In this document: positions 1 to 4,047 of the stretch, piece by piece | Numbering within the stretch: the stretch's first letter is position 1 | Layout of the letters: each line of letters begins with the position of its first letter | NCBI GenBank assembly: GCA_031284665.1 | Contig: JAITXR010000047.1 | Coordinates: 1-5,523 of the forward strand | From: Paludibacter sp. | GTDB lineage: Bacteria; Bacteroidota; Bacteroidia; Bacteroidales; Paludibacteraceae | Length of the DNA stretch: 5,523 bases | Direction of reading: 5' to 3' | Program-made: the position numbers and the translations under genes | Notes under the pieces: generated by a model | Told to the model about the DNA's origin: nothing | Database searches by the model: none | Seen by the model: the letters and a program-made list of their open reading frames with translations, nothing else

Positions 1-73
1 TAGGATTTTGGTTTATCATTTCAGCATGTCGTTTCCCGATATGCCCGAAACCAACAATTGCAAAGTTTATCAT
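1..73 (-). CDS. Gfo/Idh/MocA-family oxidoreductase, N-terminal fragment
   Basis: The minus strand from 73 down to 1 reads as 24 open codons beginning with ATG at 71-73; the gene continues beyond the left edge. The visible residues start MINFAIVGFGHIGKRH and contain a Rossmann dinucleotide-binding motif G8-x-G10-x-x-G13 followed by R15-H16, the pattern typical of the N-terminus of Gfo/Idh/MocA sugar dehydrogenases, which use NAD(P) to oxidise or reduce sugars and nucleotide sugars in the cytoplasm. WbpB-like UDP-sugar dehydrogenases are one possible subfamily, but the fragment is far too short to name a substrate. It points the same way as the PatB-like gene behind it, with 213 bp of repeat-rich DNA between. 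Family assignment is fairly safe; specific function is not determined. Confidence 0.75.
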   Translation of the reverse strand, partial: MINFAIVGFGHIGKRHAEMINQNP

Positions 74-83
74 CGTGTTGTTT

Positions 84-178
84 GTAAAATAAAAAGACAA
101 AATAATGTAAAATGTAAAATGTAAAATGTAAAATGAAAAGACAAAATAATGTAAAATGTAAAATGTAGAATGTAAAAT
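84..178. repeat. Heptamer gtaaaat array in a 44-bp tandem repeat
   Basis: The heptamer gtaaaat (one copy is gtagaat) occurs at 84-90, four times in a row at 107-134 and four times at 151-178. Each block of four is preceded by a 16-bp spacer, rAAAAGACaaaataat, at 91-106 and 135-150. Positions 91-134 and 135-178 are therefore two 44-bp tandem copies differing at two bases, and a third spacer begins at 179 (gaaaagac). The array lies 11 bp upstream of the start codon of the oxidoreductase gene, so it probably overlaps that gene's promoter or leader. On the minus strand each spacer contains TTATTTTG, one base from the Bacteroidota -7 consensus. Confidence 0.9.
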
Positions 179-198
179 GAAAAGACTACTAATTAAGT

Positions 199-226
199 GA
201 TTAACGATTAGTGATTAGTGATTAGT
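199..226. repeat. Heptamer gattagt array
   Basis: One degenerate copy (gattaac, 199-205) and three exact copies (206-212, 213-219, 220-226) of gattagt stand head to tail. The array is bracketed by two similar stretches, actactaattaagt at 185-198 and gctactaattaggt at 232-245, so it sits inside a larger imperfect duplication. It lies between the two minus-strand genes. No function is evident. Confidence 0.85.
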
Positions 227-251
227 GAAAAGCTACTAATTAGGTAACTTT

Positions 252-303
252 TCAAACTACTCAAACATTCAAACCGCTCAAACTATTCAAACATTCAAAC
301 TCC
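252..303. repeat. 26-bp tandem repeat entering the 3' end of the lyase gene
   Basis: Two 26-bp copies (252-277 and 278-303) differ at three positions. Each is built from three smaller tcaaac units spaced 8-9 bp apart, and a degenerate continuation (tcacactac, tcaat) reaches about 317. The stop codon of the lyase gene (287-289) and its last four to five codons lie inside the second copy, so the extreme C-terminus of that protein is composed of repeat sequence. Confidence 0.85.
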
Positions 304-1468
304 TCACACTACTCAATAATTGCTGCATTGCTGTTTGCAACACGCTTTGCGGGCAGGCAACATTTAGCCGCAAATGATATTCGCCGCCTGCTCCGAATAT
401 TGTCCCTTTATTTAGCCCTAAATGCGCTTTGAGTGCAAAAAAACGATGCAGTTCGTCGCTTTCCATACCAAGTTTGCGGCAATCCAACCACAGTAAAAAC
501 GAGGCTTGAGGCAACATTGGCACAATTTGCGGTATATTAGTTTTCAGGAAATCAGCCACATAATCAATATTTTTCTGTACATAATTCAGCATTTCGCATC
601 GCCAAGTTTCGCCATGATTGTAAGCGGCTTCGGCAGCGAGGTAGGCAAAAATATTTCCACCCTGAATTTCCGATGCCTCCAAAAATCGCTGAAACTGCAA
701 TCGTAATTGCTCGTTTGCAATAATCGAACACGAACTTATCAATCCGGGCATATTAAACACTTTGCTGGGCGACATAAATGTTATGGTATTTTGCTCAGCC
801 CAAGCCGAAACATCGGCAAAAACCGTGTGCCTGTCGCGGCTCGATGGCAATACCATATCGGCGTGAATTTCGTCGGACACAACTAAAATATTATGCTTTT
901 CGCAAATTTGTGCCAAGCGTTGCAGTTCGTCCCTGTTCCACACTCTGCCACCCGGATTGTGTGGATTACATAGTATCAACAAGCGTGTTTTGTCGCTGAT
1001 TTTCTGTTCCAAATCCTCAAAATCCATTACATATTTGCCGTCATTTTCTATTAATTGATTGCAAACCAGCGTTCGACCATTATTTTTTACCACATTAAAA
1101 AACGGATAATACACCGGTGGCTGCACAATCACTTCGTCGCCTGCGTGGGTAAAAGTTTGAATAGCAAAGGCAAGCCCGGGAACAATCCCCGGCACAAAAC
1201 CAAGCCATTCTTGTCGCAGATTCCAATCGTGATGAGTCGCAATCCACTGCCGAGTTACAGTTGCAAAATCGGGCGAAGGCAAAGTGTAGCCAAGTATCGG
1301 ATGTTCGAGCCGCTGTTTTATTGCATCCAGCACAAAATCGGGCGTGCGAAAATCCATATCCGCCACCCAAAGAGGCAAAATATCGCGAGTACCAAAAAGT
1401 TCCTGACAGCGCTCTATCTTAATACAATTAGTATTGTGGCGGTCGATAATTTCATCAAAGTTATACAT
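287..1468 (-). CDS. patB: MalY/PatB-family PLP-dependent C-S lyase (cystathionine beta-lyase type)
   Basis: This encodes a complete 393-residue fold-type I aminotransferase-like enzyme. The MalY/PatB family is cytoplasmic and cleaves the C-S bond of cystathionine or related cysteine conjugates, giving homocysteine or another thiol plus pyruvate and ammonia; some members act mainly as aminotransferases. Visible landmarks are the family signature PLWVADMDF (32-40), the tyrosines at 120-121 that lie near the cofactor, CNPHNPGG (167-174) with the PLP-contacting Asn171, SDEIH (198-202) with Asp199 expected to bind the pyridine nitrogen, SPSK (233-236) with Lys236 as the Schiff-base lysine, and Arg367 in HLRLN as the likely substrate-carboxylate anchor. 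Length is normal for the family. The ATG at 1466-1468 is preferred because MYNFDEIIDR matches the usual family N-terminus. The last residues are encoded by a tandem repeat. A promoter and three dyad repeats lie upstream. Exact substrate is not predictable. Confidence 0.92.
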   Translation of the reverse strand: MYNFDEIIDRHNTNCIKIERCQELFGTRDILPLWVADMDFRTPDFVLDAIKQRLEHPILGYTLPSPDFATVTRQWIATHHDWNLRQEWLGFVPGIVPGLAFAIQTFTHAGDEVIVQPPVYYPFFNVVKNNGRTLVCNQLIENDGKYVMDFEDLEQKISDKTRLLILCNPHNPGGRVWNRDELQRLAQICEKHNILVVSDEIHADMVLPSSRDRHTVFADVSAWAEQNTITFMSPSKVFNMPGLISSCSIIANEQLRLQFQRFLEASEIQGGNIFAYLAAEAAYNHGETWRCEMLNYVQKNIDYVADFLKTNIPQIVPMLPQASFLLWLDCRKLGMESDELHRFFALKAHLGLNKGTIFGAGGEYHLRLNVACPQSVLQTAMQQLLSSVRSLNV

Positions 1469-1514
1469 AAAATAAAATTCGTTGGTTTTCTTTTATTGGG
1501 AAAAATCAGAACAA

Positions 1515-1522
1515 CAAAAATA
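1515..1522 (-). promoter_or_regulatory. -7 element for the lyase gene
   Basis: On the minus strand these bases read TATTTTTG, a full match to the Bacteroidota -7 consensus TAnnTTTG, about 47 bp upstream of the lyase start codon. The -33 region is weak; the nearest candidate is ATTTAC around 1537-1542. The first dyad repeat (1521-1538) overlaps the upstream edge of this element. Confidence 0.55.
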
Positions 1523-1590
1523 TAGTAATTCTATGTAAATATATAGATTCTCTGTAAAAAGTTTGAAAAAATTATAGTATTGCTATGTAA
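1521..1590. repeat. Three imperfect dyad repeats, candidate operators
   Basis: Three related words are seen: TATAGTAATTCTATGTAA (1521-1538), TATAGATTCTCTGTAA (1542-1557, two bases shorter) and TATAGTATTGCTATGTAA (1573-1590). The first and third contain the inverted arms ATAG and CTAT around a 5-bp centre. The first copy lies in the spacer of the proposed lyase promoter, where a bound protein would block polymerase. This arrangement resembles an operator set for a dimeric regulator, but no regulator gene is in view and AT-richness makes chance similarity possible. Confidence 0.45.
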
Positions 1591-1638
1591 TTTAGAATGA
1601 TTATAAATAAAAAAAACAGCGATACAACATTACCATTT

Positions 1639-1693
1639 ATCACTAATCTTTAATTTCTTCATTTACCTCAATGAAGCGTAGCGATTAGGTGAT
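1639..1693. repeat. Nested inverted repeat (two-tier hairpin)
   Basis: The outer arms are ATCACTAATC (1639-1648) and GATTAGGTGAT (1683-1693), complementary apart from one extra G. The inner arms CTTCATT (1657-1663) and AATGAAG (1670-1676) are perfectly complementary around a 6-base loop. The unpaired segments between tiers are 8 and 6 bases long. The outer arm is the same word, in inverse orientation, as the gattagtgat of the array at 199-226. There is no T-tract, so it is not an ordinary terminator. Confidence 0.6.
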
Positions 1694-1717
1694 GTAAACC
1701 TAATATATATTCTATAT

Positions 1718-1754
1718 TTCGCCAAAATCGCAAAAAAAATCAATTTTTGGCGAA
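1718..1754. repeat. 10-bp perfect inverted repeat upstream of xerD
   Basis: TTCGCCAAAA (1718-1727) and TTTTGGCGAA (1745-1754) are exact reverse complements separated by 17 A-rich bases. The repeat ends about 31 bp upstream of the xerD -7 element. It could be a regulator site or a DNA or RNA hairpin. The sequence does not tell which. Confidence 0.7.
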
Positions 1755-1785
1755 TTATACGCTATTATTACTGAAACTAATTCAC

Positions 1786-1793
1786 TACTTTTG
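1786..1793 (+). promoter_or_regulatory. -7 element for xerD
   Basis: TACTTTTG matches TAnnTTTG exactly and lies 38 bp before the GTG start of xerD, giving an expected leader of roughly 30 bases. No good -33 box (TTG-type) is visible at the usual distance, so the promoter may be weak or may need an activator. Confidence 0.5.
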
Positions 1794-1831
1794 TAACTAA
1801 CATTTTCAGGACAATTTTAACGCTAAAATTT

Positions 1832-2716
1832 GTGGACACCAATTACCTGTTATATTTGAAGTTTGAAAAGTCGCTGGCGGATAATACGGTGATGGCTTAT
1901 GAACAAGATTTGCAGAAACTGCTTGATTATCTTGCAGATAAGCATATCGCTCCCGAAAAAGCAACTTACGAAATTTTGCGCGATTTTTTGATTGAAATTG
2001 CAAATATCGGCATTCATCCACGTTCGCAAGCACGAATTGTTTCCGGCATAAAATCGTTTTATTACTTCCTGCTTTACAAAAACATAATATCCGAAGACCC
2101 TACAGAATTGCTCGAAAGTCCAAAAATCGGATTACATCTGCCCGATGTTTTGAGTTTAGAGGAAATTAACCGAATAGTAGCAGCTATCAACTTGCAAAAA
2201 CCCGAAGGACATCGAAATCGTGCCATTATCGAAACGCTGTACGGCTCAGGTTTGCGAGTATCGGAACTTGTAAATCTCAAAATATCAAATATTTACAAGA
2301 AACAAAAATATATGCTTGTCGAAGGAAAAGGCAGCAAACAACGACTTGTGCCACTCTCGTCGCAGTCGCTCAAACAAATAAAACTTTGGATGATTGACCG
2401 TAATTTGTTGCAAATCAAAAAGGGAGATGAAGATTTTTTGTTCCTAAATCGCCGTGGTAGCCATCTTAATCGTGCAATGATATTTCACATTGTGAAAACT
2501 CTTACGGCATTGGCAGGCATCAACAAAACCGTAAGTCCTCACACTTTTCGCCACTCGTTTGCCACTCATCTACTCGAAAATGGCGCAAATCTTCGTGCTA
2601 TTCAGCAGTTACTTGGGCACGAATCAATAACCACAACCGAACTTTATACACATATTGATATAAGTTTTTTGCGCGAAACTATTGATAAATATCATCCTTT
2701 ATCGAAAAAAAAATAA
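1832..2716 (+). CDS. xerD: Site-specific tyrosine recombinase, XerD-like
   Basis: This encodes a complete 294-residue tyrosine recombinase, close to the usual 295-300 residues of Xer proteins. In bacteria XerC/XerD-type enzymes resolve chromosome dimers at dif in the terminus, with FtsK, in the cytoplasm. Residues 1 to about 90 form the N-terminal SAM-like core-binding domain and about 105-290 the catalytic domain. All six catalytic residues are visible: Arg142 (SGLRVSE), Lys166 (EGKGSK), His237 and Arg240 (PHTFRH), His263 (LGHES) and the nucleophile Tyr272 (LYTH). The GTG at 1832 is chosen because translation from it gives a normal Xer N-terminus and no in-frame ATG or GTG occurs between it and the upstream stop at 1778-1780. 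The gene ends in nine consecutive A residues just before TAA. No integrase arm-binding domain or mobile-element partner is seen, so a housekeeping role is more likely than an element integrase. XerC versus XerD cannot be settled with certainty. Confidence 0.93.
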   Translation: MDTNYLLYLKFEKSLADNTVMAYEQDLQKLLDYLADKHIAPEKATYEILRDFLIEIANIGIHPRSQARIVSGIKSFYYFLLYKNIISEDPTELLESPKIGLHLPDVLSLEEINRIVAAINLQKPEGHRNRAIIETLYGSGLRVSELVNLKISNIYKKQKYMLVEGKGSKQRLVPLSSQSLKQIKLWMIDRNLLQIKKGDEDFLFLNRRGSHLNRAMIFHIVKTLTALAGINKTVSPHTFRHSFATHLLENGANLRAIQQLLGHESITTTELYTHIDISFLRETIDKYHPLSKKK

Positions 2717-2745
2717 ATTACAGTGCTGTTTTTAAATTTTATTGC

Positions 2746-2753
2746 TATTTTTG
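2746..2753 (+). promoter_or_regulatory. -7 element for the thioredoxin-like gene
   Basis: TATTTTTG matches the Bacteroidota -7 consensus and lies 33 bp before the ATG. A loose -33 candidate (GCTGTTT, around 2725-2731) stands at roughly the right distance. The gene thus probably has its own promoter in the 69-bp gap after xerD. Confidence 0.5.
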
Positions 2754-2770
2754 CGTTTTTATTTCACTAA

Positions 2771-2847
2771 ATAAATCAATTCATTATGAAAAAAATTATT
2801 TTTCTTTCAATCTGTTTGATGGCAAGTACTATGCTTTCGGCGCAACT
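2771..2847 (+). repeat. Shared leader and signal-peptide segment, copy 1
   Basis: This 77-bp segment is matched, without gaps, by 3971-4047 exactly 1200 bp downstream; 68 of 77 bases are identical. It covers 15 bp before the ATG, the whole signal peptide and the first mature residues Gln-Leu. Similarity stops sharply on both sides. Confidence 0.9.
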
Positions 2848-3511
2848 GCCATCTGTTACTCTCAAGAATATTAACGGTAAAACTATTGACACCAAAAATC
2901 TGAATAATAATGGTAAACCATTCATTATCAGTTTCTTTGCTACTTGGTGTAAACCTTGTCTGCGCGAACTCGAAGCCATTAACGAAGTGTATGCCGATTG
3001 GGTTGACCAGACGGGCGTATTGCTTATTGCCATTTCGATTGACGATACGCAAAATTCGCTTAAAGTTGCGCCCGAAGTCAAGGCTAAAGGCTGGGAATAT
3101 ACAGTGTTGTTAGACCCTAACGGCGATTTCAAACGTGCGATGGGCGTTAATCTTATTCCCGCGTGTTTTGTGGTTGACGGAAACGGAAAAATTGTACATT
3201 CGCGTACCGGATACAAAAACGGCGAAGAAGAATCGCTGATTAACGAAGTACGAAAAATTATTGAACAGGGCAAAAAGAAGAAAACTACTGCTCAAAAAAC
3301 CACAGATGCCGTTGCACCAATTGCCGACCGAGTGGCTCAAACAGTTATTCCTGCGGCTGAACAGGTAACAGCAGCCGTAGTGCCATTTGCCGGAAAGGTA
3401 GTAGAAGTGGTAGTTCCGGCTGCAACTACGGCATACGAAAAAGGAGTGAAACCGGTAGTAAAAGCAGTTGCAAAAAAAGTTAAAGAAATTGAAGAACAAG
3501 AGAAAAATTAA
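2786..3511 (+). CDS. Secreted TlpA/ResA-like thioredoxin with a repetitive C-terminal tail
   Basis: The 241-residue product has a signal peptide (1-19, cleavage expected at LSA|Q; the only Cys in it, Cys10, does not look like a lipobox), so it should act in the periplasm. Residues about 21-160 form a thioredoxin fold of the TlpA/ResA/AhpC-TSA type: ATWCKPC holds the redox pair Cys55 and Cys58, and LIPACFVV contains the expected cis-proline Pro125. Such proteins reduce or exchange disulfides on envelope proteins, for instance in cytochrome c maturation; the partner here is unknown. After a Lys-rich linker (163-171) comes a tail of 11-residue repeats with prolines at 178, 189, 200, 211 and 223, ending in a charged Lys/Glu segment. 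I do not recognise this tail in ordinary TlpA proteins. It has its own promoter and shares its signal-peptide DNA with the gene at 3986. Confidence 0.9.
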   Translation: MKKIIFLSICLMASTMLSAQLPSVTLKNINGKTIDTKNLNNNGKPFIISFFATWCKPCLRELEAINEVYADWVDQTGVLLIAISIDDTQNSLKVAPEVKAKGWEYTVLLDPNGDFKRAMGVNLIPACFVVDGNGKIVHSRTGYKNGEEESLINEVRKIIEQGKKKKTTAQKTTDAVAPIADRVAQTVIPAAEQVTAAVVPFAGKVVEVVVPAATTAYEKGVKPVVKAVAKKVKEIEEQEKN

Positions 3512-3563
3512 CAAAATCAAGATTTTTAAATGATTATCCGCAAGGCATCCTAACAAGCGCAAA

Positions 3564-3631
3564 AGTCCCACAGGGACTATACTCTATTAATCGTAGTCTT
3601 TAATGAATATCACACCATAGTCCTGCAGGGT
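3564..3631. repeat. Pair of REP-like palindromic repeats
   Basis: AGTCCCACAGGGACT (3564-3578) is a perfect 6-bp inverted repeat with a 3-base loop. A second copy, AGTCCTGCAGGG (3619-3630), is in direct orientation and shares 10 of 12 bases with the first; it contains the 8-bp palindrome CCTGCAGG but has lost the outer stem. Short GC-rich palindromes of this kind, set in AT-rich DNA after a stop codon, are typical of REP sequences spread by RAYT-type transposases. Whether this genome has many copies cannot be seen here. Confidence 0.6.
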
Positions 3632-3680
3632 GGCTGTAAAAAATGTGGTATTTGATTGAAATTTTTTGTGTTATGTTTTT

Positions 3681-3840
3681 CATTACATTAGGAATGAATC
3701 GCTCGGTAGTAGAATATTGCGATTGACCTAACCCTGCATTCCGTAGGAATGCATCCTTTGAACGTTGGTAGCATTCCTACGGAATGTTTTTGTGGTGGTT
3801 GTTTGTTGCTTCTACCGAGCGAAGCATTCCTACAGAATGC
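3681..3840. mobile_element. Symmetric palindromic element, MITE- or REPIN-like
   Basis: The element has near two-fold symmetry about 3760-3764. Long inverted arms lie at 3689-3712 and 3809-3832 and match at 21 of 24 positions (core CGCTCGGTAG). Inside them are two hairpins, GCATTCC-GTA-GGAATGC (3736-3752) and GCATTCC-TAC-GGAATG (3771-3786), in mirror orientation; at the outer edges are GCATTC-CTACA-GAATGC (3824-3840) and a decayed counterpart (3681-3696). It encodes no protein. This structure fits a small non-autonomous element mobilised in trans, but no target-site duplication is visible and the outer limits are uncertain. Confidence 0.55.
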
Positions 3841-3912
3841 AACTATTAAGAAATTTGTTTGAGCAAAATTTTTTAGAACGAAAAAATAAAAAAATATACT
3901 TAAATTTTTTAC

Positions 3913-3948
3913 AGCCCACTTGCAGGACAAATAGTGCAAGTTGCGGCT
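3913..3948 (+). promoter_or_regulatory. Hairpin in the leader of the 504-residue protein gene
   Basis: ACTTGCA (3918-3924) and TGCAAGT (3935-3941) are perfectly complementary around a 10-base loop, and an outer helix AGCC (3913-3916) with GGCT (3945-3948) can stack on it across a small internal loop. The structure ends 37 bp before the ATG at 3986. If transcribed it would form a stable 5' leader hairpin; it has no T-tract and so is not a simple terminator. Confidence 0.5.
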
Positions 3949-3970
3949 AATCGTATTATTCAACAATATC

Positions 3971-4047
3971 ATAAATTGATTCATTATGAAAAAAATTACT
4001 TTTCTTTCTCTCCTTTTGCTGGCAAGCACTATGCTTTCGGCGCAACT
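3971..4047 (+). repeat. Shared leader and signal-peptide segment, copy 2
   Basis: This is the ungapped match to 2771-2847. Of nine differences, two are in the leader and seven in codons 5-15; two of those seven are silent. The last 20 bases differ at no position, including synonymous sites, which points to common origin rather than convergent signal-peptide composition. Confidence 0.9.

Larger units (their letters stand above)
1469..1831. other. Divergent intergenic region between the lyase gene and xerD
   Basis: This 363-bp, very AT-rich stretch holds no convincing gene. It contains the minus-strand promoter of the lyase gene, the plus-strand promoter of xerD, three imperfect copies of a short dyad near the lyase promoter, a nested hairpin at 1639-1693 and a 10-bp inverted repeat at 1718-1754. 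Each is listed separately. The two flanking genes are transcribed away from each other. Confidence 0.85.
3512..3985. other. Gene-free, palindrome-rich intergenic region
   Basis: This 474-bp stretch has no credible gene; the short open frames across it are made of repeat sequence. It holds two REP-like repeats (3564-3578 and 3619-3631), a symmetric element with four hairpins (3681-3840), an AT-rich segment (about 3841-3912) and a leader hairpin (3913-3948). No clear TAnnTTTG promoter for the downstream gene is visible close to its start. Confidence 0.85.

Noticed and set aside
1055..1525. 156-codon open frame on the plus strand opposite the lyase gene
   Set aside because: It is antisense to a clearly conserved enzyme, and its end overlaps the lyase promoter; the translation has no recognisable domain.
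1469..1831. A dif recombination site next to xerD
   Set aside because: I looked for a 28-bp site with two 11-bp arms around a 6-bp centre. The inverted repeat at 1718-1754 has a 17-base spacer and no resemblance to the known dif core, so I do not call it.
1832..2716. xerD as the integrase of a mobile element
   Set aside because: Length and domain layout match housekeeping Xer proteins, and no attachment-site duplication, excisionase or cargo genes are nearby.
2719..2733. Terminator after xerD (ACAG-TG-CTGT then T-run)
   Set aside because: The stem is 4 bp with a 2-base loop, which cannot form a stable hairpin; the T-run overlaps the -33 region of the next promoter.
2776..3273. 165-codon minus-strand open frame over the thioredoxin gene
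   Set aside because: It is the antisense shadow of the thioredoxin coding sequence; its similarity to the minus-strand frame near 3986 only reflects the shared 77-bp segment.
3513..3527. Terminator after the thioredoxin gene (AAAATC-AA-GATTTT)
   Set aside because: The stem is entirely weak A-T rich pairing with a 2-base loop, too small and unstable for an intrinsic terminator.
3681..3840. CRISPR array
   Set aside because: The repeated units are short palindromes in alternating orientation with unequal spacing and lie within a symmetric element; there are no uniform direct repeats and spacers and no cas gene.
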